Positions 18,529 to 26,913 are shown, counted from the first letter of the stretch. The stretch: DNA of 64,000 nucleotides from an uncultured Prevotellaceae bacterium (GCA_947176895.1 CAMWSK010000008.1:23699-87698); one strand, 5' to 3'. Made by a program: numbers and translations. Notes: a model not told the origin generated them from the letters alone.

Positions 18529-20187
18529 TTAGTCGCGGAAGATGTGTTTGGAGTACTCGTATCCGCCCAAGTCCAGCATCTTCCTGTCCAAGGTCACGCG
18601 CTTCTTGAAGTCGTCCCAATCCTTGCCCTCCTGGGGTGTCCATCCGGCTTCGGCCACGCAAATCAGTCGGGGCAGTGCCAGATAATGCAGGTAACGGGGG
18701 TTCTCCACCCACTCCGTCCAGAAAGTGGCCTGCACGCCGCTATAATAAGGAAGCAGGCTCTCGGGTGTGTCGGCGGGCACGGGCACATAGTTGTAGCAGG
18801 CCTTCACGGTGTTGTTGCCATAGCCGGGGCCCTTGGGTTCGCCCGGCTCGTTGCTTTGTGTGCGGCAGATATAATAGGTGCCCTTCTCTGCGTTTGGCGT
18901 GGGCTCGTTGTATTCCGTCACGATGTTGGTCAGACCCTGTTCGGCAGCCTTCTTCGCGTCCTTCTGGCAGGGTGTCCAGCACATGATGATGGGGTCGTAT
19001 TCCTTCACCTTGTCCAGGTCGGCCCCGTCGGCCCCGATGCTCTCGTTCCACATCACGGTGCGCTTGCCCTTGGTTTTCAGATAACCGGAAATCTGATTGA
19101 TGAACTCGCTCTGCAGCTGGCGGTAATGGGTGTACCCCTTCTCCTTATACAGTTCCTGACACTGCTTGTTGTGTTCCCATGCGTGTGTGGGGCATTCATC
19201 GCCTCCGATGTGGAAGTAAGGGGCGGGGAAGATTTCCACCAGCTCGTCAATCACGTCCTTCACGAATTGAATGGCTTGGGGATTGGCCACGTTCATGATG
19301 TCGCTGTACACGCCGCCGTCGATGCACACCTCATGCTTGCCATCGGGCCGGCAACTGAACTCGGGATAGGCGGCCATGGCAGCGGTGAAGTGTCCGGGCA
19401 TGTCCACTTCGGGTATGACGATGATGTGGCGCTCCTTGCAATATTCCACCACTTCGCGCATCTCGTCCTGTGTGTAGAAGTAGGGGCCGTAGGGGCGGTT
19501 GGTCCAATAGGTGCCCATGTCCAGGTCGGTGATGCGTGTGTTTTTTGCCGTGGCGCCGATGGTGGTGAGCTTGGGATACTTCTTGATTTCGGCTCTCCAT
19601 CCCTGGTCGTCGGTCAGGTGCCAGTGGAACACGTTCATCTTGTAGGCGGCCATCAGGTCGATCATGCGCTTCACCTCGGTCACCGTGAAGAAGTGTCGGC
19701 TGACGTCGAGCATGAAGCCGCGATAGCCGAAGCGGGGTTCGTCCTGAATGCTTGCCACGGGCAGGGCATAGGTGGCTTCCCCGTCATATTTTCCCGCCAT
19801 CACGTTGGCCGGAAGAATCTTTTTGATGCTTTGGAAGGCGTAGAAGAAGCCCGCCGATGTGGAGGCCTTCACGCTCACCTTGTCGGCGGTGATGTCCAGC
19901 GTGTAGCCCTCGGCGGAGGCGGTGGTGTCCAGTTCCATCGTAAACAATCCGTCGGTGGTGCTTTGTGCGCGGGCGTTCAGCCCCGTGGCGGCGTTCATCG
20001 CACTCACGAAGCGGGCGGCCTCGATGCTCAGGCTGTCGGGCAGCGAGCCGTAGCTGACGCGGAAGTCCCGGGGCAGGGTAAGGGTTCCCGTGCCGACGGT
20101 CATCTGTTTGGCCTTGGGGGTCAGGTTCACGGTTTGTGCGGCCAAGGAGAGGGGAAGCAGGCAGGCAAGGGCGAGAAAGTGTTTCAT
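18529..20187 (-). CDS. Beta-N-acetylhexosaminidase (GH20), exported
   Basis: A 552-residue glycoside hydrolase of family 20. A signal peptide is present (MKHFLALACLLPLSLAAQ), followed by the GH20b accessory domain and the TIM-barrel. The catalytic pair Asp-Glu is in HIGGDECPTHAW near residue 327, the conserved HWHLTDDQGWR precedes it, and FWTEWVENP is near the C-terminus. It removes terminal GlcNAc or GalNAc from host glycans, mucin or chitobiose by substrate-assisted catalysis, in the periplasm or at the surface. The frame is open further upstream but a TATCTTTG promoter element lies at 20227-20234, so the ATG at 20187 followed by the signal peptide is the start. Probable operon with the anSME-type gene. 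Confidence 0.95.
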   Translation of the reverse strand: MKHFLALACLLPLSLAAQTVNLTPKAKQMTVGTGTLTLPRDFRVSYGSLPDSLSIEAARFVSAMNAATGLNARAQSTTDGLFTMELDTTASAEGYTLDITADKVSVKASTSAGFFYAFQSIKKILPANVMAGKYDGEATYALPVASIQDEPRFGYRGFMLDVSRHFFTVTEVKRMIDLMAAYKMNVFHWHLTDDQGWRAEIKKYPKLTTIGATAKNTRITDLDMGTYWTNRPYGPYFYTQDEMREVVEYCKERHIIVIPEVDMPGHFTAAMAAYPEFSCRPDGKHEVCIDGGVYSDIMNVANPQAIQFVKDVIDELVEIFPAPYFHIGGDECPTHAWEHNKQCQELYKEKGYTHYRQLQSEFINQISGYLKTKGKRTVMWNESIGADGADLDKVKEYDPIIMCWTPCQKDAKKAAEQGLTNIVTEYNEPTPNAEKGTYYICRTQSNEPGEPKGPGYGNNTVKACYNYVPVPADTPESLLPYYSGVQATFWTEWVENPRYLHYLALPRLICVAEAGWTPQEGKDWDDFKKRVTLDRKMLDLGGYEYSKHIFRD

Positions 20188-20226
20188 GTTATAAGTATAA
20201 GAATGATTTAGAGTTTTCTTTCTACG

Positions 20227-20234
20227 CAAAGATA
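20227..20234 (-). promoter_or_regulatory. -7 promoter element of GH20 operon
   Basis: TATCTTTG on minus, 39 bases before the hexosaminidase ATG. It fixes the start codon choice. Confidence 0.6.
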
Positions 20235-20330
20235 CGATAAAAAGGTGCGGAAACCAAGGTTTTTCTCTGAATTTGTCAATGTTAAGTCCGCTAATCGGCA
20301 AGGGGTGGCACAGGCATTCGGATGCTCTTG

Positions 20331-20427
20331 TTCAAACGTCTGAGCGTTTCCACCAAAACATGTTCATGTTTGAGGCGAAACATGAACACGTTTTTGAAAA
20401 ACATGAACATGGTTTTTCGGGGGGGGG
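20331..20427. repeat. Cluster B of ~22-bp palindromes with G9 tract
   Basis: In the 337-base gap between the divergent GH20 and TPR-regulator genes, four consecutive units lie at about 20331-20354, 20355-20377, 20378-20396 and 20397-20417. They are imperfect palindromes such as AAACATGTTCATGTTT and AAACATGAACACGTTT. The cluster ends directly in a run of nine G (20419-20427). It is the same family as clusters A, C, D and E. The rest of the gap holds the promoters of the two flanking genes. Confidence 0.8.
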
Positions 20428-20491
20428 ATAAAGTCGGCTCCATTCTTCAAAAAAAGACAGATGAAATTGTTCCTGTGAACGGAAGATTCAT

Positions 20492-20499
20492 TATCTTTG
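20492..20499 (+). promoter_or_regulatory. -7 promoter element of the TPR regulator
   Basis: TATCTTTG, 25 bases before the ATG at 20525. Exact match to TAnnTTTG. Confidence 0.6.
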
Positions 20500-20524
20500 G
20501 CAAAAGTAAGGAGAATCAAATACC

Positions 20525-22165
20525 ATGCCCACATTAAAGAAATATACGTTAAAGGTATTGCTTTTGTTGATGCCTGTTTTGCAGAGTCTTGTGGTTCTTC
20601 TCTCTTGTTCGGATGAAGGCACGGACAATAGATTGAAGAAGGTGGAACTGGCGATGGACAGTGATTCGGAAAAGTGTCTTGCGGAATTGAGGGAACTTGA
20701 TACACAGACGCTGAAAGGCGATGGAAACAAAGCCCTGTATGCCTTGCTTCTGACCCGTGCATTGGACAAGAACGACCTGTTGGAGGCGGGGGATACACTG
20801 CTGATAGACGAAGCTGTGCGCTATTTCGAACAAACGGATGACAAGCACCACAGGATGATGTCATATTATTATCAAGGGCAGGTGGGCTTTGTGGGAAACG
20901 ACATGGCACAGGCAATCGTATCCACGCTTCAGGCATACGAGTTGGCTCGCAGTGAAAACGACCCGTTCTGGATGGGGATGTCGGCGAGGGCGTTGTCGTT
21001 TATCTACAATGTTAATTTCAGTTCTTCCGAGGAACTTCGGTATGCTTGCGAGGAAATGGAGAATTTCCGTAAAAGCGGTCGCCAGCCATATATCAATTAT
21101 GCTATTCTTGACTTGGCTCGTGCCTATGACAATAATGGCCTGCGTGACACAGCCATTTGTATGTACGCGTGTTTGGTGGATTCTGCCGTCAAATATAAGG
21201 ATGCCTGTCTGTATAATAATTCCAAGCGGAATATTGCCGTGAGCTATCTGGCGATGGATGAATATGACAAGGCTTTGTCTGTCTATGACGGGTTGGCTGC
21301 AGAAAATCTTCTTGATGTTCAGGATTCCGCTTATATGGCCTTGTTGTATGTGGGTTTGGGGGAGTTGGACAAGGCGCAATCCTTTTTTGATGCCATATCG
21401 AAAAACCCCAAATTGGAAGACGGGATTCGTAGCAAGTTGTATAAGGGACTTAAGCAATATGATATGGCGTTGGCCTTGCACGAACGATACGATGCCGTTC
21501 TTGACAGTATTTTTGAAAGCCGTACCAGACAAAACCTTACAGGGACTGTCGTAGAGTATTTCCGTATGAAAGGGGAAGCAAACATGAAAGTTCTGAAGAC
21601 GACCCGGATTCAAAGGGGATTGGTTGTTGCCTTGCTGCTATGTGTTACGTTGGCTTTGGGATATGTCATTATTCGTTCAAGAAAGAGGTATTTGAAAGAG
21701 ATATCTCAAAAGGTATCTTTGGCAGAGCAGTTGGTGGAAGAGAATGCAAAAGCGGATGGCAAGATAAAGATGTTGCTTGCATCTCAGTTCTCGTTGTTGG
21801 AAGATGTTTATGAACATCTGGCGACAAAGAGCGGAACCCCCATGTCGGACAAGCGCATTGCTGCAGCTGTTCGTAACCTCATTAAAAAGTTGGACTTCGA
21901 TGGGGCAACGGTTAGGGAGCTGGAAGCTGAAGCAAATCGTTTGCATGACAACGTGTGTCGCGATTTTAGAAAAGACATGCCGAATTTGTCAGAAGCAGAG
22001 TATCGGTTGTTCCTGTTCTTCGTTTTGGAGTTGAAATCCTCCATAATTGCCGTTATCATGGGTAAGGACGATGTCAGGTCGATATATGAATATAAGAGGC
22101 GTCTGAAGAATAAAATAAAGAATCTTAGTCTCGAAAAGCAGGAACGCTACTTGAAGATGATGTAG
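20525..22165 (+). CDS. TPR-containing membrane regulator with C-terminal HTH
   Basis: A 546-residue protein. The N-terminus looks like a lipoprotein or signal anchor (hydrophobic 10-25, then LLSCSDEG). TPR-like helical repeats span about 30-340, a single TM helix lies at ~363-382 (RGLVVALLLCVTLALGYVII), a coiled coil at ~385-430, and the C-terminal ~70 residues are basic and helical (EYRLFLFFVLELKSSIIAVI, then YEYKRRLKNKIKNL), resembling the LuxR-like HTH ends of Bacteroides TPR regulators. The layout implies periplasmic sensing by the TPRs and DNA binding in the cytosol. It is directly upstream of, and co-oriented with, the NVEALA peptide cluster, which it may control. The DNA-binding assignment is inference. 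Confidence 0.75.
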   Translation: MPTLKKYTLKVLLLLMPVLQSLVVLLSCSDEGTDNRLKKVELAMDSDSEKCLAELRELDTQTLKGDGNKALYALLLTRALDKNDLLEAGDTLLIDEAVRYFEQTDDKHHRMMSYYYQGQVGFVGNDMAQAIVSTLQAYELARSENDPFWMGMSARALSFIYNVNFSSSEELRYACEEMENFRKSGRQPYINYAILDLARAYDNNGLRDTAICMYACLVDSAVKYKDACLYNNSKRNIAVSYLAMDEYDKALSVYDGLAAENLLDVQDSAYMALLYVGLGELDKAQSFFDAISKNPKLEDGIRSKLYKGLKQYDMALALHERYDAVLDSIFESRTRQNLTGTVVEYFRMKGEANMKVLKTTRIQRGLVVALLLCVTLALGYVIIRSRKRYLKEISQKVSLAEQLVEENAKADGKIKMLLASQFSLLEDVYEHLATKSGTPMSDKRIAAAVRNLIKKLDFDGATVRELEAEANRLHDNVCRDFRKDMPNLSEAEYRLFLFFVLELKSSIIAVIMGKDDVRSIYEYKRRLKNKIKNLSLEKQERYLKMM

Positions 22166-22378
22166 TTAACATACTGAGAAACAAATAGTAGTAGCCTGAC
22201 ATTTTGTTTGGTTTGTGATAAACATTTAATTTTTAGTATGTTACGGAGCATTAAATTGGTGTAATAATATTATCCCAACATTTTTATTTTTGTGTTTTTT
22301 ACTCTAACAGATAGAAATATAGTTTGTCAGGTGAATGATTCTGTAAGCCGAAAAACCAACAAAAAACAACGTGGAATG

Positions 22379-22409
22379 TTTGGCCATTAGTTGTTTATGC
22401 GTAGCTTTG
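22379..22409 (+). promoter_or_regulatory. Promoter of the secreted-peptide cluster
   Basis: A complete Bacteroidota promoter: TTTG at 22379-22382, a 19-nt spacer, and TAGCTTTG at 22402-22409, ending 33 bases before the ATG of the DUF3244-like gene. It separates the cluster from the upstream regulator, so the regulator is transcribed independently. The preceding 200 bases are AT-rich and otherwise show nothing I can name. Confidence 0.7.
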
Positions 22410-22442
22410 CAGCGAAGAAAAACCTAAAATCTAATAATAAGT

Positions 22443-22847
22443 ATGAAAGAAAAACTAAGAATGTTCCTTCTCCTGTTTTTGTTTTGCCCTGTCGTTCATC
22501 AAATCTCTTTTGCGAATTCGTATGGAAATACAAATATAGTAACTAAGGGAACAGACAGGAAACCAATAGTCTTTCATAAGGAAAGATCCTCACAATACCC
22601 TAAAATGCCTGCGGGTGTTCCGGCTTTTTTGTCGTATTACGATGAAGGGGAGTTTCTGATATTTGTTTTGCCGGAAGACATTTCAATGCTGGATGTTGTG
22701 GTTTTGGACGAGAAGGCAATGGTTTTGTGGCAAGGGTGGGTTACTGCAGCCGATTCGGAAATCTTCCTTCCCGGGTTAGAAGGTCTGGTGACAATAAAAT
22801 GCACGGATGAGAACGGTATACATTATATTGGCTCTGCGGTGTTCTGA
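22443..22847 (+). CDS. Small exported DUF3244-like protein
   Basis: A 134-residue protein with a signal peptide (residues 1-24, ending QISFAN). It has one compact predicted beta-sandwich domain with VPAFLSYYDEGEFLIFVLP, DVVVLDEKAMVLWQGWV and TIKCTDENGIHYIGSAVF. The strand pattern matches the small DUF3244 proteins of Bacteroides, which are secreted and of unknown function. It is the first gene after the promoter at 22379-22409 in an AT-rich cluster. The family call is from memory of the pattern and moderate in certainty. Confidence 0.6.
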   Translation: MKEKLRMFLLLFLFCPVVHQISFANSYGNTNIVTKGTDRKPIVFHKERSSQYPKMPAGVPAFLSYYDEGEFLIFVLPEDISMLDVVVLDEKAMVLWQGWVTAADSEIFLPGLEGLVTIKCTDENGIHYIGSAVF

Positions 22848-22893
22848 TGATAAGAGAAAATCCATGTGTTGTATAAATAATTTTAAAGAGTAA

Positions 22894-23154
22894 ATGATGA
22901 GAATCATTCAAGTAATACTTGGCCAGGCATTGGGAGGTGTTTTTATTCTCTCATCCTTATCCAAAGCCGTCAGCTTTCTCTGCTTAGGACAAACAACCAA
23001 TGACTTTCTCGGATTATTTTGGGGTATCCGATATGGCATTGGTGTGCTCTTAGCTAATATTTTCTATGTAGCAAGACATTGTTCCTGCACTTGCAATGCG
23101 AACGAAGATTGTTACAACACCTGCGCAACTTCGAAATTTGTAAATCAGAGATGA
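22894..23154 (+). CDS. Short membrane protein with Cys-rich tail
   Basis: An 86-residue protein. The N-terminal hydrophobic stretch IIQVILGQALGGVFILSSL resembles the first helix of MauE/DoxX-type redox membrane proteins, and a second hydrophobic segment lies around residues 40-60. The last 25 residues contain five cysteines within CSCTCNANEDCYNTC. Typical MauE proteins are about twice as long with four helices, so this may be a shortened relative or an independent small family. It is spaced 1 base from the thioredoxin-like gene, so the two are surely co-translated. A role in moving electrons or disulfides to the thioredoxin-like protein is plausible but unproven. Confidence 0.55.
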   Translation: MMRIIQVILGQALGGVFILSSLSKAVSFLCLGQTTNDFLGLFWGIRYGIGVLLANIFYVARHCSCTCNANEDCYNTCATSKFVNQR

Positions 23155-23155
23155 C

Positions 23156-23755
23156 ATGAAACACAACAGCAGTCTTTCCATTTATTTTGCACTATTCGGG
23201 TGCGTTTTCTTTAGTATAAGCGTGTCAAGGTCAGGTAGGCATTCATGCAAATCGACACGACTAATGAAATCATCAGGCGCACCCCAAAAAGTCAAATTAG
23301 CTCTTAATAAAATGCAGTGTCTTCATGGGGTTGACTCTGCGTATATTAAAAACACATTTTTCGCAGAGAGTGTAAATTCATCCTACAAAATTCTGATATA
23401 TAAAGATGCTACAAGCTGTACCCCTTGTGCGATTGACAGAATGTATGCTTGGAATGATATGATAAAGCAATTTGACAAATATAATGTTAGGTGGATATTC
23501 ATTATTTCTCCACAAAAAGAGCAAATAGAGAACATGTACTTAGCCATTGAGTATTCGTACCTGAAAAGTGCCATATATGTGGACACCGCCAATATTTTCC
23601 CAAAAGAGAACGAACATATCATGAGTAATGCAAAAGATCAGGTTATGTTAATAGATAAGGATAATAAAATTATTGTGATTGGCAATCCTATGCAGGACAT
23701 AAACGTACAGTCAAATATGATAAAAATACTTCAAGAGAAGTCAAGTAACAATTAA
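23156..23755 (+). CDS. Thioredoxin-like exported protein with CTPC motif
   Basis: A 199-residue protein with an N-terminal hydrophobic export segment (residues ~8-24, possible lipobox LFGC). A thioredoxin-like domain begins at ~75: KILIYKDATSCTPCAIDRM places the redox pair at Cys88 and Cys91 (CTPC), and AKDQVMLIDKDNKIIVIGNP matches the later strands. It probably makes or breaks disulfides in the periplasm. It lies 1 base after the Cys-rich membrane protein and 13 bases before the four-cysteine NVEALA peptide gene, which is its most obvious client. AT-rich codon use differs from the housekeeping genes around. Confidence 0.7.
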   Translation: MKHNSSLSIYFALFGCVFFSISVSRSGRHSCKSTRLMKSSGAPQKVKLALNKMQCLHGVDSAYIKNTFFAESVNSSYKILIYKDATSCTPCAIDRMYAWNDMIKQFDKYNVRWIFIISPQKEQIENMYLAIEYSYLKSAIYVDTANIFPKENEHIMSNAKDQVMLIDKDNKIIVIGNPMQDINVQSNMIKILQEKSSNN

Positions 23756-23768
23756 AATTCTATTTATT

Positions 23769-24092
23769 ATGAAACAAAAAACTTTTTTGTTGATGTGTAT
23801 TGGCATCTGCGCGATTTCTGCGTCAATCAAGATTCAGTCAGTTAAATCTGCTTCAAACTCAAGCCTTCTTATTGCTAACGTGGAAGCGTTATCTGATGAA
23901 GAAGAGGCTCCTGTGAAGATGCAGGATTGTACCAGAATTAAAATTTCCGGTTCTTGCTATCAAAAGGAAGATGGAATGTGGAGAGGCACATATATTGATG
24001 CAGTTGAGCACTATCAGGTTCCTGTCGGTTCTCCCTTAATTTGTTATCATTATAGTGTGCATGGCTGCCCTTCAGGTACAGAACGCAGGTAA
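23769..24092 (+). CDS. NVEALA family exported peptide
   Basis: A 107-residue precursor. The N-terminus is a signal sequence (basic MKQK, then a hydrophobic run to about residue 19), followed by the family hallmark ANVEAL at 36-41 and an acidic DEEE. The C-terminal part holds four cysteines (54, 63, 92, 100), enough for two disulfides. NVEALA proteins are small secreted products found in Bacteroides in multi-gene clusters with beta-propeller lipoproteins and TPR regulators; their function is not established to my knowledge. The hallmark may mark a processing or export site. The preceding thioredoxin-like gene fits oxidative folding of this product. Confidence 0.8.
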   Translation: MKQKTFLLMCIGICAISASIKIQSVKSASNSSLLIANVEALSDEEEAPVKMQDCTRIKISGSCYQKEDGMWRGTYIDAVEHYQVPVGSPLICYHYSVHGCPSGTERR

Positions 24093-24216
24093 TGACAAAG
24101 CAATACATTGGTAAATGAACAAAGTTATATATAGGAGAGTTGCTGAAGAGAATACATCAAAGCTTTAGTTTATATTTTTTGTTCGTCTACCAATTACATA
24201 TGGCATATTATCTTGA

Positions 24217-25305
24217 ATGAATAATAAGAATAAAAAAATGAGAAAGGCTGTTTTTCTTATGCTAACTTGTGTCGCCTTATTAAACTCTTGCAAACCGAAA
24301 AGTGAGACAGACACGAACCTGACATTAAACTTAGAATCATCGGAAGATGGGACGGTTGATTTTAACGACCTATTCATGTGTGTTGACAGCATCATGCTGG
24401 AAAATACGATGCAAATTCCCATGCAGGTTGTGACAAAGATAGAAAAGCATGATTCACAATATTATGTAATGGGAAATCCGGACACAGAACCCCTACGGGT
24501 ATTTGACGGGGATGGCAGGTATATTCGTTCCATTGGTGCCTTTGGAAGAGGGCATGGCGAGTATACATCGATATCAGATTTCTCTGTAAGCGAGCAAACC
24601 GGTAAGATTGCCATACTTACATTTCCCATGACCATAAACATATACGACCTTAAAGGGAACTTCATAGAAAGGAAAACATTATCGGACACCTATTGTTGGA
24701 ATGTATCCGGCATCATGGACGGATTTGTCTTTTCCACAAATCATTTGCCAAATTCAGAAGGTAATCAACAGCCATTATTATACACGACAGATGACACCTT
24801 TTCAGACTTGAAAGGCTGTGTGGAGACGTTGCCTTTCCAAGTCTCGGTTCCGCCACAGGTTTCTTCCGTATTTCAAACTGACGGGAAACAATGCTATTAT
24901 GTGGATAGTCCCACAAATATTGTGTATGCGTATAATAGCGAAAAACAAGGGCTTGAGAAGAAGTACGGCATCAAACTTCCCAGTCCCCTCTCTCCATCCG
25001 CCTATAAAGACATTGAGACATTCAATACGGAAGCCATAAATAAAGATTTCCTGCTTGATGTCGTAATCTTGTCGAACAGAATCATTATCAGTTATATTAA
25101 AGGACGCTTTCCCATGGTGGCGGTTTTCGATAAAAACGGGAAGCCCCTCTTGAATAAAAGACTTACAAGCCCTTTGCCAAAGATGTTTTGCATGGATGGG
25201 GTAACCGTGGTTGTTCCTGTATTGCCGTATGAACATGCCAAAGAGCACAAGGCAGATGGCCATCAGGACAGAATAAGATTTGTCATGTATAAGCAAAAAA
25301 TATAA
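24217..25305 (+). CDS. Six-bladed beta-propeller lipoprotein
   Basis: A 362-residue lipoprotein. The signal peptide ends in a lipobox, LLNSC, near residue 27. The repeated blade motif DGDGRYIRSIGAFGRGHGEYTSISDFSV is the mark of the 6-bladed beta-propeller (NHL/DUF5128-like) proteins that accompany NVEALA peptides in Bacteroidales. A second in-frame ATG at 24238 (MRKAVFL) gives an equally good signal peptide; the longer start is listed. Such propellers bind ligands or partner proteins at the periplasmic or outer face; the ligand is unknown. It ends just before an IS remnant that separates it from the acyltransferase gene. Confidence 0.8.
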   Translation: MNNKNKKMRKAVFLMLTCVALLNSCKPKSETDTNLTLNLESSEDGTVDFNDLFMCVDSIMLENTMQIPMQVVTKIEKHDSQYYVMGNPDTEPLRVFDGDGRYIRSIGAFGRGHGEYTSISDFSVSEQTGKIAILTFPMTINIYDLKGNFIERKTLSDTYCWNVSGIMDGFVFSTNHLPNSEGNQQPLLYTTDDTFSDLKGCVETLPFQVSVPPQVSSVFQTDGKQCYYVDSPTNIVYAYNSEKQGLEKKYGIKLPSPLSPSAYKDIETFNTEAINKDFLLDVVILSNRIIISYIKGRFPMVAVFDKNGKPLLNKRLTSPLPKMFCMDGVTVVVPVLPYEHAKEHKADGHQDRIRFVMYKQKI

Positions 25306-25320
25306 GGATGAAATTTAACG

Positions 25321-25842
25321 TAACGTGAGTTCGACGAATTCAGAATAATGCAAGCTGTGTGTCCAATGTACGTTGTACATAGATACACGGCTTCTTAGGA
25401 AACATACAATAGGCAGCAATAGCCCCAAGTATGTTGACGATGAAATTGTTTAAACTCCTGTGTCTGGAGTGCTCCACCCGTGCGATGTTTTTCAATTCAT
25501 CGTTTATGGTTTCAATAATAGCCCGCTTCCTCAGAAGCAGCCTGTCCGACACACTCATCAACGCTCCTTTCATATTGCTTTTGAGTTTGGTGATAAGCTG
25601 TATGCCATCCACAAACAGCCGTTGGAAGAGGTGGCGTAGATGCGTGCAAATTTTTCCAAATAGAAATGTTTTCCATCATGGCATCAAAAAACTTGTAGAA
25701 GCCATCTGCCATACAAAATAATTCTGTAACTTTGCCCTCGGTGAGCATAGCGATTATTCTTTGTAATTTAGCACCATAAAGTTACAACAATTTCGCTAAT
25801 CACCAAAATTACAGACGGCTATAATTCATCGAACTCACGTTA
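25321..25842 (-). mobile_element. IS982-family remnant with terminal inverted repeats
   Basis: A 522-bp element bounded by inverted repeats at 25321-25340 and 25823-25842 that match at all but one position (AACGTGAGTTCGAYGAATT). It contains a minus-strand transposase remnant. Intact IS982 elements are about 1 kb, so roughly half has been lost internally. No clear target-site duplication could be resolved at the edges (AT-rich flanks). It lies between the beta-propeller gene and the acyltransferase gene of the peptide cluster. Confidence 0.8.
25340..25748 (-). pseudogene. IS982 transposase, internally deleted and frameshifted
   Basis: The first ~27 residues, read from 25748, are MLTEGKVTELFCMADGFYKF and on, which is an IS982 transposase N-terminus. 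The following codons switch frame into the C-terminal part, which is readable in another frame between about 25624 and 25340: DGIQLITKLKSNMKGALMSV, LLLRKRAIIETINDELKN, and VEHSRHRSLNNFIVN. The middle of the protein, including part of the catalytic core, is missing. The product cannot be active. Confidence 0.8.
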
Positions 25843-25898
25843 AATAACAAAGAACAGGCCTTCCATGTTATAAACAGGAGGATGACGGTTCTGTATCA

Positions 25899-26846
25899 AT
25901 GATTCTTATGGAGCGTTTAAGAAATTCACTTATCGACTTCCGGCGGGCAATACTGATTTTGCTCGTTGTGCTCGTCCATATTGTCCATTTTGGTGATTTG
26001 CATCCAAACACAAAGGACGCTATTTTGGCATTCATGATGCCGGCTTTTTTGGTGATTACCGGGTATCTCGTAAATGTTGACAAACCGATTAAGAAATTCC
26101 TGCTCTATCTTCTGAAAATCGCGCTGCCCTATACCATAATGGTTTCCGGCTATATGCTGCTTTCCATGTATCTGCCGGTGAGAGACGGTATAGAATCCTT
26201 TGACATCCATACCCTGTGCCACGTATTGTTTGTGACCTCCATAGGTCCGTATTGGTTTTTCCGGGTGATGATTATTTGTGGCTGCTGTTACTATCTGGTT
26301 TTCCATCTATGCCAATCCTTGTTTGACAGAAACACAAGGTATATGCTTTTGGCTTCCGCCTTATTGGCTATATCGTTATTCACCCCCGTTTTGGATGTGA
26401 AGGCCGCCGCTTATTATTTTATCGGTGTCGGCATAAGAGTCTATGTTCGGGATTTCGAGAGGATATGTGTCGGCTCTCTGTGGGCTTTTGTGCCGTTCCT
26501 GATTCTGCTTTCCCGGGAAGAATGCAGAGGTTGGGAAACATTCTATGTTCTTGCCTGTGTGATGTGTTTCTTCTCGTTCACCACCGTATTGGCAAAATAT
26601 CCCAAAGGGAAAGTGCGCGAGATTCTTTTGTACATCGGAAGAAACACTTTGCCCATATACATTTTTCATCCCATATTCACGATGCTTGCGAAATTCGCAT
26701 TACCCATGTTCCAATTTGATTTGACGGGATGTCTGCATGCGCTGTTCACGATAACGATGTCTGTGGCGGGTAGCCTGGGAATAGCCTATGTGATGGAAAA
26801 AACGCATATCTCATACATCTTTGCTTATCGGAAGCTGTTGCGCTGA
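25899..26846 (+). CDS. Acyltransferase-3-like membrane protein
   Basis: A 315-residue polytopic membrane protein with about ten TM helices. The N-terminal LIDFRRAILILLVVLVHIVH, and IGRNTLPIYIFHPIF near the C-terminus, fit the acyltransferase-3 superfamily, which O-acylates sugars or lipids at the inner membrane. The family His is in LVHIVHF. A second in-frame ATG at 25908 is an equally likely start. It lies directly after the IS remnant. Similar acyltransferases occur near NVEALA clusters, so it may belong to the same accessory unit, but the IS insertion may have cut it off from the cluster promoter. Confidence 0.75.
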   Translation: MILMERLRNSLIDFRRAILILLVVLVHIVHFGDLHPNTKDAILAFMMPAFLVITGYLVNVDKPIKKFLLYLLKIALPYTIMVSGYMLLSMYLPVRDGIESFDIHTLCHVLFVTSIGPYWFFRVMIICGCCYYLVFHLCQSLFDRNTRYMLLASALLAISLFTPVLDVKAAAYYFIGVGIRVYVRDFERICVGSLWAFVPFLILLSREECRGWETFYVLACVMCFFSFTTVLAKYPKGKVREILLYIGRNTLPIYIFHPIFTMLAKFALPMFQFDLTGCLHALFTITMSVAGSLGIAYVMEKTHISYIFAYRKLLR

Positions 26847-26913
26847 TTTCTGCTTCAGGAGCTTGCTTGATGTCGACGGGAACGGGGGCGGCAACTTTTT
26901 TTCACGGAACAAG

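Noticed and set aside
22285..22292. TATTTTTG as the promoter of the NVEALA cluster
   Set aside because: It is in an AT-rich stretch 150 bases upstream with no good -33 box; the pair at 22379-22409 has ideal spacing and distance.
22894..23154. The short Cys-tailed membrane protein as a pseudogene of MauE
   Set aside because: The start, stop, 1-base spacing to the next gene and cysteine-rich tail look designed, and I could not find the missing helices in another frame nearby. Kept as a gene with moderate confidence.
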